Origin: an uncultured Oscillospiraceae bacterium
GTDB lineage: Bacteria; Bacillota; Clostridia; Oscillospirales; Oscillospiraceae
Assembly (NCBI GenBank): GCA_947625285.1
Contig: CANQNS010000016.1
Coordinates: 1-38,895 of the forward strand
Length of the DNA: 38,895 nucleotides
Reading direction: 5' to 3'
Shown: positions 22,914-31,117 of the stretch, piece after piece
How positions within the stretch are numbered: position 1 is the stretch's first letter
How the letters are laid out: the number at the start of each line of letters is the position of its first letter
The notes under the pieces: generated by a model
The model's input: the letters and a program-made list of their open reading frames with translations, nothing else
What the model was told of the DNA's origin: nothing
Databases searched by the model: none
Translations under genes and position numbers: made by a program

Positions 22914-23219
22914 ATGGACAATATCAGTGCGCTGATCGAGGCGCTGAAGGCAAAGAAAGTTTTGACAGAGCTGGAGTCCGATATCTTGGAAACTGCCAAA
23001 GAACTTACACAGCATCCGTTTAACCGGCCGTCTGCCATGCTGCGAATGGGATTGAACTATACTAAATATTTTGACATTTTTGTTGCGATCGGCTCCAGCG
23101 GCGGAAGAACGGCACAGCCTAGTTATACCCTCAGCGATCAGGACATACATGATAACTTAAAGCAACAGCTGCTCATGCTTGCCGCGAAAGAATGGGATGA
23201 ACAGCAAAAGAACCAATGA
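22914..23219 (+). CDS. Hypothetical protein of accessory islet
   Basis: This 101-residue protein is not recognised. GGAAGG precedes the ATG, and it starts 20 bases after the XRE gene, so the two probably share a transcript. It is predicted mainly helical, with charged N- and C-terminal thirds (KQQLLMLAAKEWDEQQKNQ) and a Gly/Ser-rich middle. There is no signal peptide or membrane span. Base composition is lower in GC than the neighbouring housekeeping genes, which fits acquired DNA. Confidence 0.55.
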   Translation: MDNISALIEALKAKKVLTELESDILETAKELTQHPFNRPSAMLRMGLNYTKYFDIFVAIGSSGGRTAQPSYTLSDQDIHDNLKQQLLMLAAKEWDEQQKNQ

Positions 23220-23416
23220 ACAACTCACATTGCTGTCCTAAAAAATAAAAGAATGATCTTATGAGAACTCTTCTACTTAAACTTAAACGTGTTTTCCAAA
23301 TAGCACCGCGTGGGAAAAGATAGTACCGCTAGAAAAGAATGAACGCAACGATTTCTGCTGGACAATATCTTGTAAGTGAGAGGAAAAACTAGTTTACTTG
23401 CCTAATTTCAAATCAT
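23220..23416. other. AT-rich non-coding stretch
   Basis: This is the right end of the tRNA-Leu islet. It holds no ORF with a ribosome site and no strong hairpin. GC content rises sharply again at the hairpin at 23418, which probably marks the return to core chromosome. Confidence 0.4.
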
Positions 23417-23417
23417 C

Positions 23418-23445
23418 GCGGCGGCAGTCACTCGACTGCCGCCGC
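23418..23445 (-). terminator. Hairpin after uvrB-membrane protein operon
   Basis: A perfect 12-bp GC-rich stem (23418-23429 with 23434-23445) follows the membrane-protein gene by about 45 bases on the minus strand. The tail GATGATTTGAAATT is only moderately T-rich. Confidence 0.6.
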
Positions 23446-23490
23446 TGGCGTTATTTACCCCTTGGTGTCTTGGAGGTGTCTTTGCCGAAG

Positions 23491-24327
23491 CTATTGCTCG
23501 GATGTTTTTTCCTGTTCATCTTCCAGCACCTGGGGGATGAAGCGGCGGGCAAAGTGCCCCTTGCCCCGGCCGACCAGGTAGAAATAGCCGATAAAGGAGA
23601 ACACCGTCGCGCCGATGAAGTTTACGAACAGGTCCTTCATGGTGTCCCGGATGCCCACGTCCAGATACCCGCCCAGGCCCAGGGGTATCTGCCGGTCTCC
23701 GGCAACGACGATCACATCCTGGATGTTGCGGATGACCACGGGCGTGTTGCCGCCGGTGGGGTCCAGGGCCACGGTGGATATGGTGTTCAAAACGGTGTCC
23801 TTTTGCATGTCCTTGAGCAGCAGCGTGTCGGCGGCACACTCAAAAAACTCCCAGAGCACCCCGATAGTCATGGAGAAGCAGAAGGCCACCAGCGCCAAAA
23901 ACACCGGCGACAGGGACAGGGAGAACCGCTCGTTGCGGTTCAGCATATCCACCAGGGAAAACCCGACCGCCGCGCAGAGGAAGCCGTTGAGGGTGTGCAT
24001 GACCGTGTCCCAGCCGGGGAACGTAGTGTAGTAGGAGCGTATCTCACCAAGGATCTCCGCCGAGAAGATGAAAAGCAGAATAATGATCTCCATGGTGTCG
24101 GGGAAGTCGATGCGCAGCCGATGTTCGACGATGGCCGGCAGCAGAAACAGCGCCAGCGTCAGCGCGCACAGGAACACATTTTCATAGTCGCCGTTGATAA
24201 ACTGCCGGATCATGGTGAGGATGACCAGCGCCCGCAGCACGAAATAGACCGCGGCCACGGCGGGCTTGCGGCTGACGGTCTCCTTCAGCGTTTTCATCCT
24301 GGGTGCGGGTTTTCTTTTCATGATCAT
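23491..24327 (-). CDS. Integral membrane protein of unknown function
   Basis: This 278-residue protein has six predicted membrane spans (about 22-42, 48-68, 78-95, 109-128, 139-158 and 240-260). A conserved-looking [23 protein letters not shown] and a GVLWEFFE acidic motif lie in the membrane part. A hydrophilic stretch (165-230) separates spans five and six. The layout recalls the YjdF/DUF2238 group, but I am not certain. The ATG overlaps the uvrB stop as ATGA, so it is translationally coupled to uvrB, although no repair function is implied. Confidence 0.75.
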   Translation of the reverse strand: MIMKRKPAPRMKTLKETVSRKPAVAAVYFVLRALVILTMIRQFINGDYENVFLCALTLALFLLPAIVEHRLRIDFPDTMEIIILLFIFSAEILGEIRSYYTTFPGWDTVMHTLNGFLCAAVGFSLVDMLNRNERFSLSLSPVFLALVAFCFSMTIGVLWEFFECAADTLLLKDMQKDTVLNTISTVALDPTGGNTPVVIRNIQDVIVVAGDRQIPLGLGGYLDVGIRDTMKDLFVNFIGATVFSFIGYFYLVGRGKGHFARRFIPQVLEDEQEKTSEQ

Positions 24328-26297
24328 TTCTCGCCTCGAAGCTGGATGAGCCGGTCCCGGAGGACGGCGGCATACTCGAATTCCAGCATCTGCGCGGCCT
24401 TGCGCATCTGCTTTTCCACTTTCTCGATCTCCGCTTTCCGCTCGGCGGCGGTCATCTTCACCCCCGCCTCGTTGGGCACGTTGACCTCGTCCCCGGCGGA
24501 CAGGTCCACCAGGTCCCGGACGCTCTTGATGATGGTCTGGGGCACGATGCCGTGGGCCTGGTTGAAGGCCTGCTGCTTGGCCCGGCGGCGTTCGGTCTCC
24601 GCGATGGCGGCGGCCATGGAGGGGGTCACCGTGTCCGCGTACATGATCACCAGGCCCTCCGCGTTCCGGGCAGCCCGGCCGGTGGTCTGGATCAGGCTGG
24701 TCTCGGACCGGAGGAAGCCCTCCTTGTCCGCGTCCAGAATGGCTACCAGCGACACCTCCGGCAGATCCAGGCCCTCCCGCAGCAAGTTGATGCCCACCAG
24801 CACGTCGAACCGGCCCAGCCGCATATCCCGGATGATCTCCATCCGCTCCATGGCGGAGATGTTGTGGTGCAGGTACCGGCAGCGGATGCCCGCGTCGGTG
24901 AGGTAGGCGGTCAAATCCTCCGCCATGCGGACGGTCAGGGTAGTGACCAGTGTCCGCTGGTTTTTCGCCACACGGGCATTGATCTCCCCGATCAGGTCAT
25001 CGATCTGGCCCTCCACGGGCCGGACCTCTATGGCCGGGTCCAGCAGCCCCGTGGGCCGGATCACCTGCTCGGCCACCTGCCCGGCCCGGCTGCGCTCATA
25101 TTCCCCCGGGGTGGCGGACACATAGACGGCCTGGTGGATGCGCTGGTTGAACTCGTCGAACTTCAGCGGCCGGTTATCAAAGGCAGACGGCAGACGGAAG
25201 CCGTATTCCACCAGCGTCTCTTTCCGGCTCCGATCCCCCCGGTACATGGCCCGGACTTGGGGCAGGGTCACGTGGCTCTCGTCCACGAAAAGGACAAAAT
25301 CCCTGGGGAAGTAGTCCAGCAGTGTCATGGGTGCGCTGCCGGGGGCCCGGCCGGAGATGATACGGGAATAATTCTCGATGCCGGAGCAGTAGCCCAGCTC
25401 CTGCATCATCTCGATGTCGTAGCGGGTCCGCTGGGCGATGCGCTGGGCCTCCAGGAGCTTGCCGTTCTGCTCAAACCAGGCCACCCGCTCGTCCAGTTCC
25501 TTGCGGATCTCCACGATGGCCTGCTCCATCTTCTCCTTGGTGGTGACATAGTGGTTGGCGGGCCAGATGGGGATATTTGTCAGCCGACGGATAGGCGCGC
25601 CGGTGACTACGTTGATCTCGCTGATGCGGTCGATCTCGTCACCGAAAAACTCCACCCGCAGGGCGGTGTCCTTCCAATAGGCGGGCCAGATCTCCACCGT
25701 ATCTCCCCGGACCCGGAATTTGTTGCGCTCGAAAGCGATGTCGTTGCGCTCATAGCGGATGTTTACCAGCTTGCGAAGCAGTTGGTCGATGGGCAGCTCC
25801 AGCCCCACCCGCAGGGACACCATCATGGCGGCGAAGTCGTCCGGCTCGCCCAGGCCGTAGATGCAAGAGACGGAGCTTACCACGATCACGTCCCGCCGCT
25901 CCAAAAGCGACGCGGTGGCGGAGAGCCGCAGCCGGTCTATCTCGTCGTTGATGGAGGCGTCCTTTTCGATGAAGGTGTCCGTGTGGGGGATATAGGCCTC
26001 TGGCTGATAGTAATCGTAGTAGCTGACGAAGTATTCCACGGCGTTTTCCGGGAAAAACTCCCGAAACTCGGCGCAAAGCTGGGCGGCCAGGGTCTTGTTG
26101 TGGGCCAGCACCAGGGTGGGCCGCTGGACCTTTTCGATGACCTTCGCCATGGTATAGGTCTTGCCGGAGCCGGTGACCCCCAGCAGGACCTGCTCCTCTA
26201 TGCCGTTTTCGATGCCGGCCGCCAACGCCTCGATGGCCTCCGGCTGGTCGCCGGCGGGCTCGTAGGGCGAGACGACTTTAAAGGGCTTGCTGTCCAT
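24324..26297 (-). CDS. uvrB: Excinuclease ABC subunit B
   Basis: UvrB is the damage-verifying helicase of nucleotide excision repair. The 657-residue protein has Walker [11 protein letters not shown] (residue ~39), the beta-hairpin region [12 protein letters not shown] near 93, DExx-type [10 protein letters not shown] near 335 and helicase motif [11 protein letters not shown] near 540. The C-terminal UVR domain ([26 protein letters not shown]), which contacts UvrC, is also present. AAGGAGG precedes the ATG. uvrA and uvrC are not in the window. Confidence 0.96.
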   Translation of the reverse strand: MDSKPFKVVSPYEPAGDQPEAIEALAAGIENGIEEQVLLGVTGSGKTYTMAKVIEKVQRPTLVLAHNKTLAAQLCAEFREFFPENAVEYFVSYYDYYQPEAYIPHTDTFIEKDASINDEIDRLRLSATASLLERRDVIVVSSVSCIYGLGEPDDFAAMMVSLRVGLELPIDQLLRKLVNIRYERNDIAFERNKFRVRGDTVEIWPAYWKDTALRVEFFGDEIDRISEINVVTGAPIRRLTNIPIWPANHYVTTKEKMEQAIVEIRKELDERVAWFEQNGKLLEAQRIAQRTRYDIEMMQELGYCSGIENYSRIISGRAPGSAPMTLLDYFPRDFVLFVDESHVTLPQVRAMYRGDRSRKETLVEYGFRLPSAFDNRPLKFDEFNQRIHQAVYVSATPGEYERSRAGQVAEQVIRPTGLLDPAIEVRPVEGQIDDLIGEINARVAKNQRTLVTTLTVRMAEDLTAYLTDAGIRCRYLHHNISAMERMEIIRDMRLGRFDVLVGINLLREGLDLPEVSLVAILDADKEGFLRSETSLIQTTGRAARNAEGLVIMYADTVTPSMAAAIAETERRRAKQQAFNQAHGIVPQTIIKSVRDLVDLSAGDEVNVPNEAGVKMTAAERKAEIEKVEKQMRKAAQMLEFEYAAVLRDRLIQLRGEK

Positions 26298-26327
26298 AGG
26301 CGGCCTCCTTGCGCTTGCTGAAAGAAT

Positions 26328-26355
26328 ATTATATCATACTTTTGTGAAAGTACAA
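26328..26355 (-). promoter_or_regulatory. uvrB promoter
   Basis: Minus strand: -35 TTGTAC (26350-26355), spacer of 16 bases, extended -10 TG-a-TATAAT (26328-26333). TACTTT-tgtg-AAAGTA (26337-26352) is an inverted repeat between the boxes and a possible operator. It does not match the usual Gram-positive LexA motif. Confidence 0.65.
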
Positions 26356-26423
26356 GCAAACTGCAATGTTCTAACGGGGTGTCGGAGCCCCCTAGGGGAG
26401 CGGCCTTGGCAGTAATGGTTTGA

Positions 26424-26508
26424 GAGCCAGGACCGGAAGTGTCTCTCGACCCGCATGATGAGAAGCGAAGCGGAACTGTGCGGGCGAGAGATACTTTCGG
26501 ACTGGCTC
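26424..26508 (+). repeat. Foldback element A, copy 1
   Basis: This 85-bp hairpin has a left arm at 26424-26455 and a right arm at 26479-26508 that pair over about 28 positions, with a 23-base loop. It is nearly identical to 26682-26766 and, inverted, to 29423-29507. Confidence 0.8.
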
Positions 26509-26541
26509 CGACACCCAGTTAGACGCTCTATTTGGGTATCG

Positions 26542-26626
26542 GGACCAGCCCGACAGCATTTCCGCACGCTCGCGGCTCGCTGACGCGCCCGAAATCGCGT
26601 GGCGGAAACGCTGCCGGTTCTGGTCC
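26542..26626 (+). repeat. Foldback element B, copy 1
   Basis: This 85-bp hairpin has arms at 26542-26565 and 26602-26626 and a 36-base loop. It is homologous to element A in overall plan (CCAG-x-ACCGG core, TTTGAG-type and GTCGG-type ends) but has different arm sequence. The inverted copy is at 29307-29389. Confidence 0.75.
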
Positions 26627-26681
26627 TCGGCCCTTTACTGCGCCGCTCTTAAGGGGCGCGGTCTTGGCAGTAACGGTTTGA

Positions 26682-26766
26682 GAGCCAGGACCGGAAGTGT
26701 CTCTCGACCCGCATGATGTGAAGCGCAGCGAAACCGTGCGGGCGAGAGATACTTTCGGACTGGCTC
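26682..26766 (+). repeat. Foldback element A, copy 2
   Basis: This copy lies exactly 258 bases downstream of copy 1, with the same 85-bp length and a few substitutions, mainly in the loop (AAGCGCAGCG instead of AAGCGAAGCG). Confidence 0.8.
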
Positions 26767-26790
26767 CGACACCCCGTTAGAACGGTTCCA

Positions 26791-26816
26791 GGCGGAAACG
26801 CTGCCGGTTCTGGTCC
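26791..26816 (+). repeat. Foldback element B, truncated copy
   Basis: Only the right arm of element B is present (GCGGAAACGCTGCCGG and following). The left arm and loop are replaced by the end of the terminal inverted repeat. It indicates a deletion or recombination at about 26784. Confidence 0.7.
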
Positions 26817-26887
26817 TCAGCCCATCGGTGCGCCGCTCTTAACCGCGGGCATTGTCACGTTTTGGGCGCGGGGGTTGTCTATCAAGG

Positions 26888-26899
26888 CGAGAGCTCTCG
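26888..26899 (+). promoter_or_regulatory. Palindrome before ECF sigma start
   Basis: CGAGAGCTCTCG is a perfect 12-bp palindrome immediately before the AAAGGAGG ribosome site of the sigma factor gene. It could be an operator or a small mRNA hairpin. No convincing sigmaA promoter was found. A weak TTGTCA with TTGTCT at 17 bases lies at 26851-26879. Confidence 0.4.
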
Positions 26900-26913
26900 A
26901 AAAGGAGGCAGAC

Positions 26914-27477
26914 ATGACCGAGGCACTGACAGAAAAGACCGCCCTGGACCGGATGCGTCAGGGGGACGAGGCGGGGCTGGCCTGGTTCATCCGGCGGTAC
27001 ACAGCCTATGTGTCCGCCATCGTGTGGAACCTGGCGGGCCACGCCATGACGGCCCAGGACGCGGAGGAGATCACGGCGGACGTATTTTTGACCCTCTGGC
27101 GGTACTGCGAAAACCCCACGGCGGACAAGGCCAAGGGATATCTGGGGGCTATCGCCCGGACAAGGACGCTGAACTGGCTGAAGCGGGCGGGGCTTACCCA
27201 GGCCCTGGAGTACGACGAGCTGACCCTGACGGCGGACAGCCCGGAGCGGGCCGTGCTGGAGCGGGAGGCGAAACAGGCCCTCCGCCGGGCCGTGGAGGCC
27301 ATGGGCCCAACCGACCGGGAGATATTCATCCGCCACTATTATTATGGCGAGAGCAGCGCGGCCGTCGCGAACGCGCTGGGCCTGACCGCCGCCAATGTGC
27401 GCAAGCGGCTGGAACGGGGCCGGGAGGCCCTGCGGCAGCGGCTTGAGAAAGGAGAGATCACCCATGACGAGCATTAA
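26914..27477 (+). CDS. ECF-type RNA polymerase sigma factor
   Basis: This 187-residue alternative sigma factor has region 2 at about residues 20-90 (YTAYVSAIVWNLAGHAMTAQDAEEITADVFLTLWRY, with the -10 recognition helix). Region 4 (about 118-178) contains AMGPTDREIFIRHYYYGESSAAVANALGLTAANVRKRLERGREALRQRL for -35 binding. Regions 1 and 3 are absent, as expected. AAAGGAGG precedes the ATG at 26914. Its last 14 bases overlap the start of the membrane protein gene, a coupled sigma/anti-sigma layout. The pair sits between inverted foldback arrays. Confidence 0.92.
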   Translation: MTEALTEKTALDRMRQGDEAGLAWFIRRYTAYVSAIVWNLAGHAMTAQDAEEITADVFLTLWRYCENPTADKAKGYLGAIARTRTLNWLKRAGLTQALEYDELTLTADSPERAVLEREAKQALRRAVEAMGPTDREIFIRHYYYGESSAAVANALGLTAANVRKRLERGREALRQRLEKGEITHDEH

Positions 27478-29269
27478 TATATCCGACCTGATGGATGGCC
27501 TGGGGGACGAGACCCTGACCCTGACGGACCCGGGCGTGACAAGCCCGGAGCGGGTGCTGGCCCTGGTCCGGGAGCGGAGCGGACAGACGCCCGCCGTCTC
27601 GGCCCGGCACAAAAAGGCGAAAAGAACACGCAAGCTGGGCCGCGCCCTGCTGATCGCGGCGGCGTTGACCGCGCTGCTGAGCGTGACGGCCTACGCGGTA
27701 TACGAGCTGGTAATCGACCAGTACGTCATCGACCAGCCGGCCCCCTACGAGGTCATTCAGCAAGACCCGGCCTCCACGGAGGAGGCGGCGGAGCAGGTCT
27801 CCCCCCGCAGCCGCATCTCCCTGGTGGGCTATCAGGGCACGCCGGAGTACAAGGCCTTCACCGAATGGGAGGCCTGGCAGACGGACAACCCGGTGGACTG
27901 GGCCGCCATGGGCGAGGACGACAGCTACACCGAGGTGGACCTGAGCCACCAGCTTTACGGGTGCAGTTTGCAGGAGCAGGCGGACGCCCTGGACGCCATC
28001 ATGGAAAAGTACGGCCTGACGCCGCACACCACTATGGCGGGCTATGACAAGACCGAAACGCTGTACGACGCCCTGGGCACGGAGAGCTTCTACACCGACG
28101 CGGTGGCGGGTGTCTCCAACGGGTACATCTACAACGACGGCACCTTCAAGGACGAGGGCCGGCGGGTGGTCCTGTCCGACGGCCGGGCGGTGGACATGAC
28201 GGTGTTCGTCAGCGCAAAGGGCTCCTTCTCCACCATCTCCGGCACTATCGATCTGAGCCAGGGCTACGACGAGTGGAGCTATGCCACCGCCAGCGGCGTG
28301 ACCGTGGACCTGATCCTGACGGCCAATGAGGCGGAGATCCTGGCGGAGACCGACGGGGCCTATATCGACGTGAGCCTGACGGCGGGCAGCGCGCCCAGCT
28401 ATGACCCCGATACGGACCCGCAGCTCACGGAGCAGGAGAAGCAAGCGTATATGAACGCCCTCTCTCAGATACCCGATATGGGATATACGGAAGAGGAGTT
28501 GGAGGAACAGTGGGAGGAGTATCGCCAGCAGCATATCCAGCGGCAGCAGGCGTTCCTGCCCCCCGCCGTCACCAAGGCGGAGGTGGAGTCCATCGCGGAC
28601 TGTATCGGCTTTGACGTGCTGGCGGAGCGGTTCGACGGCACGGACCACCCGGAGACCGAAGAAAAGGTGACGGCCCTGCGCCAGCAGATGCTGGCCGAGA
28701 CCGAGACCGCCCGGGTGGAGGCGGAACAGGACGAGGCAGACATACAGGAGACCACCCGGACCGTGCTGGACGAACTTGGCTCCTACACCGCCGACATGCC
28801 GGAGGGCTACGCCAACGTGTTCACCGTGGGCCACCGGCAGCAGGACCACGGCATGGTCTGGACGGAGCTGGACGATTACGATCAGGTGAGCCAGGTCTGG
28901 TTCAACCAGGACACCATGGCCAGCATAAACCTGGAATACTACCGGTTTTATGCAGACGAAGGCCGGACCCAGTCCGTGACGGAGAGCGCCTTCCATGACG
29001 CGGTGGCGTACTACGTGGGCAAGGACTATCCCCTGACGGAGATCAACGGCTGCGAGGGCTTCGTGGTGGCGGCCAACGGCCTGTCTGCCCGTGCTGTGTG
29101 GTATGATGCCCAGCGGGACCTGCTGTTCTGGATGGAGAGCTACATGGAGGGCTCCGGCGTTGGTCTGGACGCGGACGGGATGTTGAACATTGCCGCGTCC
29201 GTGACGGAGGGGACCCCGGTGGAAACGGAAACGCCCGCCGATAACGTCCTGCCCACCCCGGCGCCGTGA
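27464..29269 (+). CDS. Membrane-anchored anti-sigma-like protein with large external region
   Basis: This 601-residue protein is encoded in an overlapping cistron after the ECF sigma factor. A cytoplasmic N-terminus of about 55 residues (SINISDLMDGLGDETL) is short enough to be a sigma-binding segment. One membrane span follows (about 60-80, LLIAAALTALLSVTAYAVYELV), and then roughly 520 external residues I do not recognise. These include an acidic coiled-coil-prone part (about 335-440) and a Thr/Pro-rich C-terminus. GAAAGGAG precedes the ATG. By position and topology it probably holds the sigma factor inactive until an external signal. No zinc-binding anti-sigma motif is visible. Confidence 0.7.
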   Translation: MTSINISDLMDGLGDETLTLTDPGVTSPERVLALVRERSGQTPAVSARHKKAKRTRKLGRALLIAAALTALLSVTAYAVYELVIDQYVIDQPAPYEVIQQDPASTEEAAEQVSPRSRISLVGYQGTPEYKAFTEWEAWQTDNPVDWAAMGEDDSYTEVDLSHQLYGCSLQEQADALDAIMEKYGLTPHTTMAGYDKTETLYDALGTESFYTDAVAGVSNGYIYNDGTFKDEGRRVVLSDGRAVDMTVFVSAKGSFSTISGTIDLSQGYDEWSYATASGVTVDLILTANEAEILAETDGAYIDVSLTAGSAPSYDPDTDPQLTEQEKQAYMNALSQIPDMGYTEEELEEQWEEYRQQHIQRQQAFLPPAVTKAEVESIADCIGFDVLAERFDGTDHPETEEKVTALRQQMLAETETARVEAEQDEADIQETTRTVLDELGSYTADMPEGYANVFTVGHRQQDHGMVWTELDDYDQVSQVWFNQDTMASINLEYYRFYADEGRTQSVTESAFHDAVAYYVGKDYPLTEINGCEGFVVAANGLSARAVWYDAQRDLLFWMESYMEGSGVGLDADGMLNIAASVTEGTPVETETPADNVLPTPAP

Positions 29270-29306
29270 GAGCCGGTCACTGAGCGCGACGCAGTAGAAG
29301 TTTGAA

Positions 29307-29389
29307 GACCAGAACCGGCAGCGTTTCCGCCACGCGATTTCGGGCGCGAAGCGAGCCGCGAGCGGGCGGAAATGCTGTCGGGCTGGTCC
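29307..29389 (-). repeat. Foldback element B, inverted copy
   Basis: This is the reverse-complement copy of element B, with arms at 29307-29330 and 29366-29389. It lies 37 bases after the stop of the anti-sigma-like gene. Confidence 0.8.
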
Positions 29390-29422
29390 CGACACCAAGA
29401 TAGAGCGGCTAACCGGGTGTCG

Positions 29423-29507
29423 GAGCCAGGCCGAAAGTATCTCTCGCCCGCACAGTTTCGCTTCGCTTCTCATCATGCGGGTCGAGAGACACTTCCGGTC
29501 CTGGCTC
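29423..29507 (-). repeat. Foldback element A, inverted copy
   Basis: This is the reverse-complement copy of element A, 85 bp, preceded by GGGTGTCGGAGCC as in the left array. With 29307-29389 it forms the right-hand array in orientation opposite to the left-hand array at 26424-26816. Confidence 0.8.
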
Positions 29508-29570
29508 TCAAACTTTTAATGCGCCGCTACCCTGGGTTCCGATACCCAAATAAAACGGCAAAGGCGCGGT

Positions 29571-30005
29571 TTACACCGCGCCTTTTTCTATATCCTCTTC
29601 ATCCAAAAGCACTATGCCGTTTTCTTTGAGCAGCCGGGCCGTGACGCCCATGCCGGGGACCACTGTGCCCGTAAAGGAGCCGTCATAGACGGCGTGGACC
29701 CCGCAGGAGGGGCTCCGGGCCTTCAATACGGCGTGTGTCACGCCATGATTTTGGCAGAAGGCCAGGGCCTTTTCCGCCCCGGCGCGAAACTCCGCCGTCA
29801 CATCGTCCCCCGCTTTGCTGTAGACCCGCTCCCCCCGTATCTCGCTGGGCAGCCGGGGGGCCGGCAGGCCGGAGGCCCGTTCCGGGCAGAAGACCACATA
29901 GTCCTTGTCCGACAAAAAGGCCCGGACGGCGGCGTTGTCGTTGTTGCCGCCGTTATATTTGCAGTTGTGCCCCAAAAGGCACCCGCTGACAAGATACCGG
30001 CTCAT
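29571..30005 (-). CDS. DUF523 family protein
   Basis: This 144-residue protein has the features of DUF523: SRYLVSGCLLGHNCKYNGGNN at the N-terminus, a second cysteine region VFCPERASGLPAPRLPSEIRG, and LKARSPSCGV near residue 96. Conserved cysteines suggest metal or cluster binding, but the function is not established. The ATG at 30005 overlaps the stop of the upstream gene as ATGA. An ATG four codons earlier is possible. It is the last gene of the two-gene unit. Confidence 0.88.
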   Translation of the reverse strand: MSRYLVSGCLLGHNCKYNGGNNDNAAVRAFLSDKDYVVFCPERASGLPAPRLPSEIRGERVYSKAGDDVTAEFRAGAEKALAFCQNHGVTHAVLKARSPSCGVHAVYDGSFTGTVVPGMGVTARLLKENGIVLLDEEDIEKGAV

Positions 30006-31006
30006 TCGTAGTTGCAAAGCAGGAACAGGGGCTTGATGAGGACCACCTCATCATACTCCTCCTGCTCCACCTGGACGGAGGAATTGAGGGCCTTCAAGTC
30101 CTTTTTCATGACCTCAAAGGCCTCGCTCACGGACTGGGCCCGGCCCTCCCGGATCACCCGGATCATCCGTTCCAGCACCACGGGATGGGCGTACTGGCTG
30201 GGCACGGGGAAGTCCGGGCCGATGGCCTCCGCCATGGCGGCCTTTGCGGCTTCCCACTCCCCATCGATGGCCTTGCGGTTATTTCGGGCCGTGGGCAGCA
30301 CGTGGGCCCCGGAGAAGAAGAACACGGCGGCCAGACCCAGCAGCGTCCAGTAGATGCCGGTCCGGTCGTGGCTCACCAGGGTATATACTCCGTAGGCGGC
30401 GGACAAAATGCCCGCCAGCACGATAGCCAGAGCCACCCACTTATAGGTGGGGTTGGCCTGATCGTTGCGCCGCTTGTTCTTGGCGGCCCGGGCCAGCCGG
30501 TTGGACCGGGCCGGGTCGTTGGTGAGCGTGGCCTTGGCCTTTTCCAGCTCGTCCCAGGCGGCCTGGGCCTCCGGGGTCAGTTCCTTTAGGAACCGGGCGG
30601 CCTCCCGCTCGGCCTTGGCCTTCAGCTTCCGCTCCGCCTCCACGCTGTGCAGGGGGACCTCCGGCCGGATGCGGGAGAAACGCTCCAGGAACATATCCAC
30701 GTCGTCCTCGCGCTTGAAGTTGCACTGCTTCACCTTGCCGTTGTCGTACTCCACCACCAGGTAGGGGATGGAGGCGAAGATGCCCCGGCCGGTGAAGCCG
30801 CCCTTGCTCATGGCTACCCGCTTGAAGATGCGCTTGACCGACTTGATGGGCAGATAGTACCGCCGCTCGATATAGAAGCTGTTCAGATAGATGGCCTCCT
30901 TGCCGATGCCGCAGGGGCCGAACCGCTGGCAGGTCTTTTTTTCCTCGTTGGCGACCTGCTGGGGGATGGAGACCTTGCCCAGCTGTTTGGGCTTGATGAT
31001 TACCAT
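30002..31006 (-). CDS. Two-TM membrane protein of unknown function
   Basis: This 334-residue protein is not recognised. The N-terminal ~120 residues (AIYLNSFYIERRYYLPIKSVKRIFKRVAMSK) look like a small beta-rich, PH-like domain. A charged helical stretch (about 125-185) follows, then two membrane spans (about 190-212 and 218-236), and a cytoplasmic C-terminal ~95 residues. GGGAGG precedes the ATG at 31006, which is preferred over an ATG 12 codons upstream. It is followed directly by the DUF523 gene. Confidence 0.65.
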   Translation of the reverse strand: MVIIKPKQLGKVSIPQQVANEEKKTCQRFGPCGIGKEAIYLNSFYIERRYYLPIKSVKRIFKRVAMSKGGFTGRGIFASIPYLVVEYDNGKVKQCNFKREDDVDMFLERFSRIRPEVPLHSVEAERKLKAKAEREAARFLKELTPEAQAAWDELEKAKATLTNDPARSNRLARAAKNKRRNDQANPTYKWVALAIVLAGILSAAYGVYTLVSHDRTGIYWTLLGLAAVFFFSGAHVLPTARNNRKAIDGEWEAAKAAMAEAIGPDFPVPSQYAHPVVLERMIRVIREGRAQSVSEAFEVMKKDLKALNSSVQVEQEEYDEVVLIKPLFLLCNYE

Positions 31007-31072
31007 GGTTGAGATCCTCCCTTCATACGGATCGCTGGCCAAAGGATGGGTTCGGCCAGGGATCGGTATGAA

Positions 31073-31101
31073 ATGGCGGAGGAGCGACGCCCCTCCGCCA
31101 T
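31073..31101 (-). terminator. Terminator after cstA
   Basis: A 13-bp stem with one G-T pair on the minus strand (31073-31085 with 31089-31101, three-base loop) is followed by TTTCATACC. It lies 17 bases after the cstA stop and may allow read-through into the next gene. Confidence 0.65.
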
Positions 31102-31117
31102 CCGATATGTTGCCGGA

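Larger units (their letters stand above)
26368..26783. mobile_element. 416-bp unit with 22-bp terminal inverted repeats
   Basis: A 22-bp perfect inverted repeat (26368-26389 with 26762-26783, core CTAACGGGGTGTCGGAGCC) bounds a region with foldback elements A1, B1 and A2. There is no transposase ORF, so it is MITE-like if mobile. No target duplication was seen. Confidence 0.55.

Noticed and set aside
22926-23219. Toxin-antitoxin pair with the small XRE gene
   Set aside because: The layout fits, but the 101-residue product shows no toxin-like motif (no HigB, RelE or HipA pattern), so it stays hypothetical.
26424-26640. Foldback repeats as protein-coding gene (open frame on both strands)
   Set aside because: The frames are open because the repeats are palindromic; there is no ribosome site, and the two arms encode unrelated peptides. 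They are better described as hairpin repeats.
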